Assembly (NCBI RefSeq): GCF_000382205.1
Contig: NZ_KB907786.1
Coordinates: forward strand, 620,001 to 684,000
Direction: 5' to 3'
DNA from: Dyadobacter beijingensis DSM 21582
Lineage (GTDB): Bacteria > Bacteroidota > Bacteroidia > Cytophagales > Spirosomataceae
DNA length: 64,000 bases
This document shows positions 26,696 through 36,178 of this stretch, piece by piece; the first letter of the stretch is position 1; each line of letters opens with the position of its first letter. The position numbers and the translations under genes are program-made. The notes under the pieces were generated by a model. That model was given only the letters and a program-made list of their open reading frames with translations. It did not search any database and was not told the DNA's origin.

Positions 26696-28159
26696 ATGAA
26701 AAAAATAGTTGTTGTTGATGATGAAGCGGATATTTGCTTCCTTTTGAAGCGTTTTTTATCAAAGAATGATTTTATAGTTGAAACAGCGCAGAATGGTAAG
26801 GACGGTCTCGCATTGATAGAATCCATTTCACCGGACCTCGTAATGACCGATTTCAGGCTGGGCGATATTACCGGTACGGAGCTGCTCACGGCCATTAAAT
26901 CCAAAAGACCCAATGTTCCGGTTTTGATCATTACCGGCTACTCGGATATCAAGGTAGCGGTGAATGTGATGAAGCTCGGAGCCTACGATTATATCACCAA
27001 ACCGCTTTTCCCTGACGAGATCCTCGTGACGGTGAAAAAGGCGATCGCCGACGCGGAAGCTGCTCAGAACGAAGATCATCAGTACGTAGCGCCTGCATCG
27101 TCGGACGGAACGGCGGAAGCGCCGAAACCCGCCCGCAAAAGCCAGCTGCGTACGAAGGCGGGTTATGTGATGGGCAACAGCGATGTGTCGGACAATCTTT
27201 TCAAGCAGGTAGACCTTGTGGCGCCTACCAATTTCTCCGTGATCATTTACGGTGAAAGCGGCTCCGGCAAGGAAGCTATCGCACAGGAGATCCACAACCG
27301 GTCGAAACGCAAGGATATGCCTTTCGTGGCGATGGACTGCGGCGCGATTTCGAAGGAGCTGGCAGGCAGCGAGCTCTTCGGGCACGAAAAGGGCTCGTTC
27401 ACCGGTGCATTGCAAACCAAAATAGGGCATTTCGAATTAGCCAACGGCGGTACACTGTTCCTCGATGAAGTGTCCAATTTGTCGTACGAGATACAGGTAG
27501 CATTGCTTCGCGTGGTGCAGGAACGCAAAATGCGACGGATCGGCGGGTCGAAAGAAATAGACCTCGACGTGCGGATCATCGTGGCGAGTAACGAGCGCTT
27601 GCTCGACTCGGCGCGGAACGGGAAGTTCCGGGAGGACCTATACTACCGCTTCAATGAATTTACGATCGAAGTACCTGCATTGCGCAACCGGAAAGACGAT
27701 CTGATGCTTTTCGCGACTTCGTTCCTCGAAACGACGAATGTGGAGCTGGGCAAGAATGTGAGGGGATTTTCGGAAGAAGTGAAAAACGATTTCCTCAACT
27801 ACTCGTGGCCGGGTAACCTGCGCGAGCTCAAAAACGTGATCAAGCGCTCGACATTGCTTTCCGACGGGGAGCTGATCGAAGAAAAAGCGCTTCCGTTCGA
27901 GATCGTCAATTACCGCCGGTTGAAAGACCTGGACGACGAGCCTGCACCGGCAAGCAGTGCCGCGGCGGCGTCGTTGCTGACCGACAATGCGGACGGCGAA
28001 GAAACCAAGCCAAGTCTGAAAACGGTGGCCAACGAGGCGGAATACGATATGATCATGCAGGTTTTGCGGGATGTGAATTTCAATAAAAGCAAGGCCGCGC
28101 GCCTGCTCAACATCGACCGTAAGACACTTTATAACAAAATGAAACAATTCGATATCTGA
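26696..28159 (+). CDS. NtrC-family sigma-54-dependent response regulator
   Basis: 487 residues: receiver domain 1-120 with D52 (LVMTDFRLGD) and K102, an AAA+ domain with Walker A GESGSGKE at 186-193, the sigma-54 contact loop as GSFTGA at 233-238 (Ser for the usual Ala), Walker B GGTLFLDE, and a C-terminal Fis-type helix-turn-helix (about 447-487, FNKSKAARLLNIDRKTLYNK). It remodels sigma-54 holoenzyme once phosphorylated. It lies between rpoN and the REC-PAS-kinase, 21 bases before the latter, which is the likely partner. Confidence 0.93.
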   Translation: MKKIVVVDDEADICFLLKRFLSKNDFIVETAQNGKDGLALIESISPDLVMTDFRLGDITGTELLTAIKSKRPNVPVLIITGYSDIKVAVNVMKLGAYDYITKPLFPDEILVTVKKAIADAEAAQNEDHQYVAPASSDGTAEAPKPARKSQLRTKAGYVMGNSDVSDNLFKQVDLVAPTNFSVIIYGESGSGKEAIAQEIHNRSKRKDMPFVAMDCGAISKELAGSELFGHEKGSFTGALQTKIGHFELANGGTLFLDEVSNLSYEIQVALLRVVQERKMRRIGGSKEIDLDVRIIVASNERLLDSARNGKFREDLYYRFNEFTIEVPALRNRKDDLMLFATSFLETTNVELGKNVRGFSEEVKNDFLNYSWPGNLRELKNVIKRSTLLSDGELIEEKALPFEIVNYRRLKDLDDEPAPASSAAAASLLTDNADGEETKPSLKTVANEAEYDMIMQVLRDVNFNKSKAARLLNIDRKTLYNKMKQFDI

Positions 28160-28180
28160 TATCGCAACGGCTCGTGCGGA

Positions 28181-29611
28181 ATGAACAATAAACAGATCCG
28201 GGTATTGCTGGTAGATGACGACGAGGACGATTACTTCCTGACCCGGGAGTATTTTCAGGACCTCGTCAACTGGAAGTTCGACATTACCTGGTGCGCGACT
28301 TTCAGGGAGGCGGAGACGCAGATCAAAGACAACAAATTTGACCTGTACCTCTTCGATTACCTGTTGGGCGAAAGTACGGGCATTGACCTGATCGAGCTCG
28401 CGTGCAGCTTCGAATGCGAAGAGCCGATTATCCTGCTAACCGGCAAGGGTGATACCAAAATCGCCGTCGAAGCATTGCGCCTCGGAGCGGCCGATTACCT
28501 GATCAAAAGCGAACTCGACGCCGAAAAGCTGGAACGGAGCATTCGTTACGCCCTGGAACGGACGTCGGTACTGAAAGCATTGCGCCACAGCGAACGCCGC
28601 TACCGGAGGGTTTTCGAAGAATCCAACGACTTCCTGTTCATCAGCGACCTCGAAGGCAACATTATCGATCTGAACGAAGCGGCCAGCCAGCTTACAGGCT
28701 ACTCCGGCGAGCAGTTGAAGGAGAAAAAGATCACCGAACTCGTGGACGACCCGCAGTTCTCGGCCTTGTGGCAAGACATTGCCGAGCAGCCCATTCATGA
28801 CCACGAGGTACGGCTGCTACCCAGGGAAGGCGACAAAAAATACTGCCTGTTTTCGGCCTCGGTGGAGGTCGACGACGACCATCCGTATATCCAGGGCCGA
28901 CTACATGATATGACTGCCCGGAAACAATCCGAAAAAGAGCGGTTGTTTTCCGAAAAAATGGCCGTAACCGGCCGGCTCGTGCGCATGCTCGCCCACGAGG
29001 TGCGTAACCCACTTACGAACGTGAACCTCTCGGCCGAGCAGCTGGAAATGGAGCTCACCGACGAAGACCAGAAATTTTATACCCAGATTATCAAACGCAA
29101 CTGCACGCGCATTAACGATCTCATTACGCAGCTGCTGCAACCGTCGAGCTCGGAAGATATCGAACTGGTCGAAAATTCGGTGCATTCGGTGCTCAGCCAG
29201 GCGATCAGCGCCGCACTGGACCGCGTTCAGTTGAAAAGAATACAGATCGTCAACGAGTTCTGCCAGGATGAACTGGCCATACCGCTCGACCGCGTTTCCC
29301 TTCAAATGGCTTTCCTGAACCTCATTACCAACGCCATCGAGGCGATGGAGGAGGATAAGGGCGTGCTGCGCATCGCGACGCGCGGGAATGCTGACGCCAT
29401 ACAGGTGATATTTACCGATAACGGCTCGGGCATCAGCGAGGAGCACATGGACAAGATCTTCGAACCATATTTTACGGGTAAAAACAATGGGATGGGTATT
29501 GGCCTGTCCACGACAATGAGCATCATCCACGCGCATCACGGGCGTATCGAAGTACAGTCGGCGCTGGGCGAGGGTACCACATTCACGATTAGTTTCCAAA
29601 CCACCAAATAG
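28181..29611 (+). CDS. REC-PAS sensor histidine kinase (NtrB-like)
   Basis: 476 residues, no transmembrane segment, so cytosolic. An N-terminal receiver (acidic VDDDEDD, phospho-acceptor D59 in LYLFDYLLG) is followed by a PAS domain (about 143-250, RRVFEESNDFLFISDLEGN), a HisKA domain with H272 in MLAHEVRNPL as in NtrB, and a HATPase domain (N box ITNAIEAM, GMGIGLSTT). Having REC first makes it a hybrid that can receive as well as give phosphate. Its probable partner is the NtrC-type regulator upstream; the receiver-only protein may also connect. Confidence 0.92.
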   Translation: MNNKQIRVLLVDDDEDDYFLTREYFQDLVNWKFDITWCATFREAETQIKDNKFDLYLFDYLLGESTGIDLIELACSFECEEPIILLTGKGDTKIAVEALRLGAADYLIKSELDAEKLERSIRYALERTSVLKALRHSERRYRRVFEESNDFLFISDLEGNIIDLNEAASQLTGYSGEQLKEKKITELVDDPQFSALWQDIAEQPIHDHEVRLLPREGDKKYCLFSASVEVDDDHPYIQGRLHDMTARKQSEKERLFSEKMAVTGRLVRMLAHEVRNPLTNVNLSAEQLEMELTDEDQKFYTQIIKRNCTRINDLITQLLQPSSSEDIELVENSVHSVLSQAISAALDRVQLKRIQIVNEFCQDELAIPLDRVSLQMAFLNLITNAIEAMEEDKGVLRIATRGNADAIQVIFTDNGSGISEEHMDKIFEPYFTGKNNGMGIGLSTTMSIIHAHHGRIEVQSALGEGTTFTISFQTTK

Positions 29612-29618
29612 TAGGAGG

Positions 29619-29640
29619 AACGGCGTTGATCGCCGTTTTT
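29619..29640 (+). terminator. Terminator of the rpoN operon
   Basis: A 7-bp GC-rich stem (AACGGCG 29619-29625 with CGCCGTT 29631-29637), a 5-base loop and five Ts at the 3' end. It lies eight bases after the kinase stop and separates the regulatory genes from the beta-barrel gene. Confidence 0.7.
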
Positions 29641-29695
29641 CGTGCAACGTCCGGGCATAGACGCGCGTAAGGTGAGAAAAAGCCGGAGCACTTCT

Positions 29696-30553
29696 ATGAA
29701 ACCCATTTTTACCATCCTCTTTTGCTGCCTGTTCCTCGCCGCCAGCGCGCAGGACGAAGACTACTACCGGAAAATCTACACGAAGCCGATCGGCGCGAAG
29801 CCTTACAATACCGAATCACTGCTCAAAAAATTCGGGGATATCAAAGTGCACGACCGCTGGTATGTGGGGGTGAATGGTTTTGTCAGAAAAGACAATAACA
29901 CGATCGACAACGACTTCGACGGACTCATTGGTACGCAATCGCCCACGGTATCTTCCTGGGGCATTTCGACGGGCTGGGTTTATAAGGAGCAATGGAATAT
30001 CGAGCTCGCTTACGACCGCTCGGCGATCCATAATGTGCTGATGATTTATGGCGATAACCCGCTGAGCTACCAGATGGAAAATGACAAGAACAACCTCATT
30101 CTGCGGGGTAAAATGCGGCTGCTGTTTGGAAAGCCATCCGTCCGCAAATCTGCATTCTGGGTTAGCGCCGGGGCGGGGCTCGTGCCTAACTCGGGCAGGG
30201 CGAAGGAATTTATGGAATTTTCGGGCTACCGTGAAAGAGGCCGGCGGCTGGGTGTGGATACATTGTATATGTCGAGCGACACGCGTATCAGCAAATCCAT
30301 GACCGGGCTCGTGGAGGCTTCCGCCGAGTATGTGATTAAGGTTGCCAAATCCATCGACATGTCCATTTTTGCCCGGAAACAATGGGGGATAGGCAATTCC
30401 ATCACCACCGATCTCGTCTATAAAGTGAATGGGGTAGAAACCGAGCGCGCGCGGATCGAAGGAGATGGCAGCGGGTGGAATTTTGGTATTTCATTGCGTT
30501 ATGTGTTCCATATCGGGTATGATTTCTCTCCATTGAATCACGGAAAAATATAA
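29696..30553 (+). CDS. Exported outer-membrane beta-barrel-like protein
   Basis: About 285 residues from the ATG at 29696; a GTG 18 codons earlier lies in the terminator tail and is unlikely. The signal peptide is MKPIFTILFCCLFLAASAQ. The rest shows alternating strands with aromatic ends (KQWGIGNSITTDLVYKVNG, GWNFGISLRYVFHIGYDF), consistent with an outer-membrane barrel of 8-12 strands. I cannot name a family. Its position behind the sigma-54 operon but past the terminator leaves its control open. Confidence 0.55.
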   Translation: MKPIFTILFCCLFLAASAQDEDYYRKIYTKPIGAKPYNTESLLKKFGDIKVHDRWYVGVNGFVRKDNNTIDNDFDGLIGTQSPTVSSWGISTGWVYKEQWNIELAYDRSAIHNVLMIYGDNPLSYQMENDKNNLILRGKMRLLFGKPSVRKSAFWVSAGAGLVPNSGRAKEFMEFSGYRERGRRLGVDTLYMSSDTRISKSMTGLVEASAEYVIKVAKSIDMSIFARKQWGIGNSITTDLVYKVNGVETERARIEGDGSGWNFGISLRYVFHIGYDFSPLNHGKI

Positions 30554-30583
30554 ATGGGCCACCGGTTGTGCAGGTGACCCATT
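30553..30583. terminator. Bidirectional terminator
   Basis: An 11-bp stem with one mismatch (30553-30563 with 30573-30583) and a 9-base loop between convergent genes. T-rich sequence follows on both strands. Confidence 0.7.
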
Positions 30584-30604
30584 CTTCATACAATCAACAT
30601 TCCA

Positions 30605-33600
30605 TCACGCGTATTTCGAAACCCGGATCTTCCTGTTGAAGAACCCGTAGATGATCGGGAAGATCAGGAGCGTCAGCACGGTGGCGGTGATGAGCCCGCC
30701 GATTACGACGATGGCCAGCGGTTTCTGCGTTTCGGAACCGATACCTGTCGATACCGCCGCAGGCAGCAAACCGATCGCCGCCATTAAGGCAGTCATAATA
30801 ACCGGCCGGATGCGCGATTTCACACCTTCGCGGATCGCCTCGTCGAGCGACATTCTCGCAGCCAGGTTTTTGTTGAATACCGAAATCAATATTACCCCAT
30901 TTTGCACGCAAAGCCCGAAAAGTGCAATAAAGCCCACACCCGCGGAAATGCCGAAGTTCATATGCGTAATGTGGAGCGCCAGGATACCGCCGATCAAAGC
31001 GAACGGCACGTTGATCAGCACCAGTCCGGCGTCTTTGGCATTACTGAACATGATAAACAGCAGAATGAATATCCCGATCAGGCTGATTGGGACCACCTGG
31101 CCCAACCGCGCCGTGGCCCGCACCTGGTTTTCAAATTCACCCGACCAGCTTACCGAATAACCTTTCGGCAAGGATGAAAGCAATGGCTTCACTTTCGACT
31201 GCGCTTCGGCGATGGTACTGCCCAGATCGCGCTCGCGGACGGAGAATTTCACGCCAATGAAGCGCTTGTTGTTATCGCGGTACACGAATGCCGGGCCGGT
31301 GACGGTGCGGATCGTGGAGATTTCTTTCAAAGGGATTTTGCCGCCGGTGAGGGTAGGTACCATCAGCTGCTGAATGTCGTCGACCGTGCGGCGGTATTGT
31401 TCTTCGTAGCGCAGGCGGATGTCGAACTTACGCTCCCCTTCGTACAGGATAGAGGCCGTTTTACCCCCGATCGCCATTTCGATCACGGCTTGCGCGTCGG
31501 CGGTACTGACGCCATACTGGGCCATTTTATGATCGTGGAGGATCACGCTGATCTCCGGCTGACCGATGTTTCGCAGGATACCCACGTCTTTGATACCGGG
31601 TACGTCCTTGATTTTTTCCAGCACCTGGTTTGCTTTTTCATTCAGTGTTTCCAGGTCGTCACCGTAGATTTTCACGGCATTGCTCGCATTCATCCCCGCC
31701 ACGGCCTCGGCCACGTTGTCGATAATGGGCTGCGAATAGTTGTAGTTGATGCCCTGGAATTGTTTCAATTTCGTATCCATTTCCTCAATGAGGTCGTCCT
31801 GGCTGATCTTGCGCTTCCATTCCTCCTTGGGTTTCAGATTCACCTGCATCTGCACATAGTAAAAGCCCGACGGGTCGGTACCGTCGTTGGAGCGGCCTGT
31901 TTGAGAGAGTACACCGTTCACCTCGGGGAATTCGTTGAGCTTCGCGCGTAGCGTGGTCACCATTTTGGTGGTTTCGGCGAGCGAGCTGCTCATCGGCATT
32001 TTGGCTTCTACCCACAATGCGCCTTCGTTCAGGGTCGGAAGGAACTCGGTACCCAGGAATTTGGCAGAAAATAAACTGAGGCCCAGGAATGCCGTCGCCA
32101 GGATGATACTGAGCTTTTTACGGGCATAGCACCATTCAAAGCCTTTGGTGACGATGTTATCAAAGAAGCGGACAATAGGGTTGCTCTTTTCGCGCACGTT
32201 TTTCCGCAGCAATATCGAGCAAAGCACCGGTACCAGCGTGAGCGTGTACAGCAACGCGCCCAGCAATGCGAACCCGAGCGTGTAGGCCAGCGGCGTAAAC
32301 ATTTTACCCTCCACTTTCTGGAAGCTGAAAATGGGGATCAATGCCGTAATAATGATGAGTTTGGAAAAGAAAATGGCTTTGCCCAACTCGCCGCCGGTGC
32401 GCTTCACTAATCCTAATTTAGAAAGTTTGTTGAACCGCTCCATGCCGTTCTTGTGCGCCAGGTGGTCGAGCGCGACGAATATGCCTTCCACCATCACCAC
32501 GGCGCCGTCGATGATGATCCCGAAGTCGATCGCGCCCATCGAGAGCAGGTTTGCCGACATGCCTTTGAGCCGTAGACACATGAATGCGAACAGCAATGCG
32601 AGCGGGATAATGATCGATACGATGACGGTCGTGCGCCAGTCGGCCATGAATACGAACACGATCACCGTCACGAGAATGATCCCGTCCACGAGATTATGCT
32701 TCACGGTATGCGCACAGAACTCGATGAGGTTGTCGCGGTCGTAGAATGTGACCATCTTGACGTCCGGCGGGAGGATTTTCGTGTTCAGCTCCTCGATCTT
32801 GTCCTTCACACGTGCCAATACCTCGCTTGGGTTCTCGCCTTTGCGCTGCACCACGATACCCTCCACGACGTCGTCATTACCGTCCAGCCCCACTTGTCCC
32901 ACCCGTGGCATGTCCGATTCCCGTACATCGGCCACGTCTTTGACCAGCACGGGGTAATCTTTGACATATTCAACGATAATGTTCTGAATGTCGGGGATGG
33001 AGTTCAGCAGCCCGATCCCGCGCACCACGTACGCCTGCCCGTTTTTCTCGATCACGTCCCCGCCGACGTTCACATTGCTTTTCGTCACGGCCTGGTACAC
33101 TTCCAGCGGGGTAATGTTGTATTTGACGAGCTTGGTAGGGTTCACCTGCACCTCGTAAATCTTGTCGCGGCCGCCGAATGCCACCACGTCGGCCACACCG
33201 GGCACACTGCGGAGCTGGCGGTCGATCACCCATTTATGCAGTGTGAGCAACTCGCGGCTGTCGCGGTCCTTGCTTTGTAATGTAAACCGGAAAATCTCTC
33301 CGGTGGGTCCGTAGGGTGGCTGTACGTCGGGCTCCACGCCCTCGGGCAGCGATACGGTCCGGAGCTGGTTGTTTACCTGCTGCCGGGCGAAAAAGTCCTC
33401 GACATTATCATCGAAAATGATTTTGACAATGCTCAAACCGAACATCGTTGTGCTGCGGACATTGGTTTTCTGCTGCACGGAGTTCATCGCCACCTCGATC
33501 GGCACGGTTACAAACCGCTCGATTTCTTCCGCGCTCCGGCCGTTCCATTGCGTTACGATGATGATCTGCGTGTTGGTCACGTCAGGAAATGCTTCCAGCG

Positions 33601-33712
33601 GCGTGTTTTGGTAGCTGACGATGCCCGAAATGATCAGCAGGCCTGTCATAAAGAATATGAAGAACCGGTTCTTGAGCGAAAAGCCCACGATGCCTCGGAT
33701 GAATTTGTTCAT
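30605..33712 (-). CDS. czcA: HME-RND heavy-metal efflux pump (CzcA family)
   Basis: 1035 residues with the full RND layout: 12 transmembrane helices and two large periplasmic loops. The TM4 motif reads DFGIIIDGAVVMVE, the pattern of CzcA/CnrA-type pumps for Zn, Co, Ni or Cd, and not the pattern of the Cu/Ag pump CusA. It exports metal by proton antiport through a tripartite complex with the adaptor and TolC-type channel encoded upstream. The final tail (FFNRKIRVSKYA) is short. It is the last gene of a five-gene run RR-HK-TolC-adaptor-pump. The metal preference is inferred from the motif alone. Confidence 0.92.
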   Translation of the reverse strand: MNKFIRGIVGFSLKNRFFIFFMTGLLIISGIVSYQNTPLEAFPDVTNTQIIIVTQWNGRSAEEIERFVTVPIEVAMNSVQQKTNVRSTTMFGLSIVKIIFDDNVEDFFARQQVNNQLRTVSLPEGVEPDVQPPYGPTGEIFRFTLQSKDRDSRELLTLHKWVIDRQLRSVPGVADVVAFGGRDKIYEVQVNPTKLVKYNITPLEVYQAVTKSNVNVGGDVIEKNGQAYVVRGIGLLNSIPDIQNIIVEYVKDYPVLVKDVADVRESDMPRVGQVGLDGNDDVVEGIVVQRKGENPSEVLARVKDKIEELNTKILPPDVKMVTFYDRDNLIEFCAHTVKHNLVDGIILVTVIVFVFMADWRTTVIVSIIIPLALLFAFMCLRLKGMSANLLSMGAIDFGIIIDGAVVMVEGIFVALDHLAHKNGMERFNKLSKLGLVKRTGGELGKAIFFSKLIIITALIPIFSFQKVEGKMFTPLAYTLGFALLGALLYTLTLVPVLCSILLRKNVREKSNPIVRFFDNIVTKGFEWCYARKKLSIILATAFLGLSLFSAKFLGTEFLPTLNEGALWVEAKMPMSSSLAETTKMVTTLRAKLNEFPEVNGVLSQTGRSNDGTDPSGFYYVQMQVNLKPKEEWKRKISQDDLIEEMDTKLKQFQGINYNYSQPIIDNVAEAVAGMNASNAVKIYGDDLETLNEKANQVLEKIKDVPGIKDVGILRNIGQPEISVILHDHKMAQYGVSTADAQAVIEMAIGGKTASILYEGERKFDIRLRYEEQYRRTVDDIQQLMVPTLTGGKIPLKEISTIRTVTGPAFVYRDNNKRFIGVKFSVRERDLGSTIAEAQSKVKPLLSSLPKGYSVSWSGEFENQVRATARLGQVVPISLIGIFILLFIMFSNAKDAGLVLINVPFALIGGILALHITHMNFGISAGVGFIALFGLCVQNGVILISVFNKNLAARMSLDEAIREGVKSRIRPVIMTALMAAIGLLPAAVSTGIGSETQKPLAIVVIGGLITATVLTLLIFPIIYGFFNRKIRVSKYA

Positions 33713-33718
33713 GGGATA

Positions 33719-34807
33719 TTAGTCGTTAAGCGCGTCGTAAACCAGCAGTTGATTTTTGGAGATGATCGTTTCGCCCGGTTTGAGGCCTTCGGCTATGTAG
33801 GTGCGGTTCGCGAGGGAGCGGTACACTTCCACGGGGCGCGTTTCGATTTTCGTGCGGCTGTGGTATACCATAACCCAGTTTTTGCTCCGGTCGAAAATCA
33901 CGGCCTGTGACGGGATCGCCTGCATTTGTTCGCCTTCCTCGAAATTGAGGGTAACGGTAGCGTGCATTTCGGGTTTGAGTTTGAAACCGACATTCTGTAA
34001 CTGAATGCGGATCTTCATCGCCTTCGTGTCCGGATCAAGGACATTGTATATTTTATCGACCTTCCCTTTAAATACCTCGTCCGAAAAGCTGATCGTGCGC
34101 ACCTCTGCCGGCATGCCGAGCTTGATGCGCGGGATGTCGCTTTCGTTCACATTGGCCATAACCCACACGTCGGCGATCTGGCCCACAGTGAAAAGGCTTT
34201 CGGAATTGTCCGAACGCAGCTGCATGCCGCGGTTCACATTCTTGTCGATAATGAAACCGTTAATGGGCGATTTCACGGTGTAGTTGGTAGAATTGCCCAA
34301 GCCGTAAATGGTAAATACCTCCTTCACGCGGTTCAGCTCGGCCTGCGCCTTGTCCACGATCTGCCGCGCGGAAATCACGTCGCGCTCGGGTACGAGCTTG
34401 CTTTCGAACAAATCCTCGGTCGACGACAGGTTCTTCTGCGCAATGAGCAGGTCGGACTGTGCCTGTATCTTCTGCCGCTCAAAATCGGCCACTTCGCCGG
34501 AGCGGATCGTCGCCAGTTTCTGGCCCTTGCGCACATTGTCGCCGAGTTCCACATCCACTTCATCGACATTACCGCCCACGAGCGGGTACACTTTGATCAC
34601 CTGGTTTTCGTCCGGCACCACCTTGCCCACGAGTGTGAGCTCGTTGCGCACAGGCTCGGTACGCACGGTGTCGAGTTTGATCCGGCTCATCATGGTGTCG
34701 GAAAGCATGAATGCCTTCGATTCGTCGTTTTCGACCTTCTTTTGCTCGCAGGACGTCAACCACACGCCCACGGTGGCCAGCACGACTGCATACAGGGAAT
34801 TTTTCAT
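33719..34807 (-). CDS. czcB: RND efflux periplasmic adaptor (CzcB-like lipoprotein)
   Basis: 362 residues with a lipoprotein signal peptide (lipobox LTSC, Cys at 20). It has the membrane-fusion protein order: beta-barrel strands, a lipoyl half (VDVELGDNVRKGQKLATIRSG), a coiled-coil hairpin (about 100-170), the second lipoyl half (NYTVKSPINGFIIDKNVNRG), beta-barrel and membrane-proximal parts. It bridges the pump and channel. There is no N-terminal His-rich metal-binding segment. It starts 19 bases after the channel gene and ends six bases before the pump gene. Confidence 0.9.
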   Translation of the reverse strand: MKNSLYAVVLATVGVWLTSCEQKKVENDESKAFMLSDTMMSRIKLDTVRTEPVRNELTLVGKVVPDENQVIKVYPLVGGNVDEVDVELGDNVRKGQKLATIRSGEVADFERQKIQAQSDLLIAQKNLSSTEDLFESKLVPERDVISARQIVDKAQAELNRVKEVFTIYGLGNSTNYTVKSPINGFIIDKNVNRGMQLRSDNSESLFTVGQIADVWVMANVNESDIPRIKLGMPAEVRTISFSDEVFKGKVDKIYNVLDPDTKAMKIRIQLQNVGFKLKPEMHATVTLNFEEGEQMQAIPSQAVIFDRSKNWVMVYHSRTKIETRPVEVYRSLANRTYIAEGLKPGETIISKNQLLVYDALND

Positions 34808-34826
34808 GGGTAAATGAGTTAGTAGG

Positions 34827-36074
34827 TTAGTTAAACAGCTCCTCGCCGACGACGTAGTTCAGCTCCTCGTACACCTTGATGCGGTCGGCTTGCAGGCGGT
34901 TAAATTCCTTGATGCTTTCGTTGTAGGTTTCGATAAAGTCGATGAATTCGAGGAGGGTGATATTTTGTTTCTGGAAATTGTCGTAAATGCCCTTGCTCAG
35001 CAGCTGAAACTGGTCGGAAAACTGGCTTTCCACGCTCTGGAAGGCCTTGTCGGCAATGCCTACCTTTTGCACGGCGGCGTCTACCTCATTGGTTACCGAG
35101 TTCTGTTTGGCAGTCTCGGCCGTTTTATAGTAGCTGATGCTGCTTTTGGCAGCACGGATATTTCCCTGGTTCCGGTTGAAAAACGGCAGGTCGATGGTGG
35201 CATTGAGACCGAAATAGTTGTTCTGGTAGTTACTGGCCTGGTCGTAAATGGCGCCTACCTGCACATCGGGCTTAGCCAATGCTTTTTGTAAGGTGTAATT
35301 CAATTCCGCCTGTTTTGCTTCCGACTGCGCCACTTTCAGGTCCGCCCGGCTTTGCAATGCTTTCTCCCGCAACGCCGCCAGGTTGTACCGGTCGAGGTGG
35401 TACCGCTGGATTTCCGAGCTATCGACGATCGATTTCACGGGGCGTTCCGTGCTGAGCAGTGTGCGGAGGTCGCGCTGGTTTTCCTGTAATTCAAAAAGGA
35501 TGTTAGCCCGTTCGTTCGTCAGCTCGAACAGGAGGGCTTTCAGACGTACCACTTCTTTCAGCGAGATATTCTTGCGGTTATATTCTTTGTCGAATGCATT
35601 GACGGTCGTCGTGAGCGTCGCGATCTGCGTGTCGTACAATGCCACGGTCTGTTCCAGGTAGTACGATTCGAAGAAGATCTGCCGCAGGTCGAATTTTAAC
35701 GTGCGGATCAGGTCGTAGAACTGGTACTCGGCTTTGCGCGTCGATTCCACGTCCAGCGCCACCTGTTTGTTGCGCTTGCCGGCCCGGGTGATGAGCTGCT
35801 GGATGGTGAATGCTTTCTGGCCGTTTCTGCCCACGTCGAACGCGCCCCGCGACGGGTTGTATGCGCTGATTTCGACCCCGAAAGAAGGGTTGTTCCAAAG
35901 CTTGTCCTGGATCTCGATCGACTTCGCAATGTCGATCTGGTACTTTTCGGCCAGGATTTGCAGGTTGTGTTGTAAAAACAGGCTATCGGCCTGCCGGATG
36001 GAGAGCCGGAGCGTGTCCTGTGCGTGTAAGGCGGTTGTTAGGAGTACTAAAAGCCCGGTGAGATAGATTCGCAT
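34827..36074 (-). CDS. czcC: TolC-family outer-membrane efflux channel (CzcC-like)
   Basis: 415 residues with a signal peptide (MRIYLTGLLVLLTTALHAQ) and two OEP repeats (about 25-210 and 220-410), predicted to form alpha-helical tunnel and beta-barrel parts. Trimers make the exit duct for RND pumps. It is separated from the kinase gene by 104 bases that hold three 11-bp-phased repeats, so the structural genes likely start a separate regulated transcript. Confidence 0.88.
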   Translation of the reverse strand: MRIYLTGLLVLLTTALHAQDTLRLSIRQADSLFLQHNLQILAEKYQIDIAKSIEIQDKLWNNPSFGVEISAYNPSRGAFDVGRNGQKAFTIQQLITRAGKRNKQVALDVESTRKAEYQFYDLIRTLKFDLRQIFFESYYLEQTVALYDTQIATLTTTVNAFDKEYNRKNISLKEVVRLKALLFELTNERANILFELQENQRDLRTLLSTERPVKSIVDSSEIQRYHLDRYNLAALREKALQSRADLKVAQSEAKQAELNYTLQKALAKPDVQVGAIYDQASNYQNNYFGLNATIDLPFFNRNQGNIRAAKSSISYYKTAETAKQNSVTNEVDAAVQKVGIADKAFQSVESQFSDQFQLLSKGIYDNFQKQNITLLEFIDFIETYNESIKEFNRLQADRIKVYEELNYVVGEELFN

Positions 36075-36124
36075 AATGTCCGTGTTAGAATGCTGCGATA
36101 TTCCGACACCGGTATTACACCAGG

Positions 36125-36153
36125 CTTAAAAAAAGCTTAGAAAAAAATTAGAA
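36125..36153 (-). promoter_or_regulatory. Three 11-bp-phased repeats before the efflux genes
   Basis: CTTAAA (36125), CTTAGA (36136) and ATTAGA (36147) recur every 11 bases, 51 bases upstream of the channel ATG. This resembles OmpR-family direct-repeat sites such as the PmrA box and fits the regulator at 37553-38239. A flanking CCAGGC/GCCTGG pair (about 36117-36125 and 36154-36160) could add a weak hairpin. Confidence 0.5.
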
Positions 36154-36178
36154 TGCCTGGGGCCGGGCCCGGAAGGCG

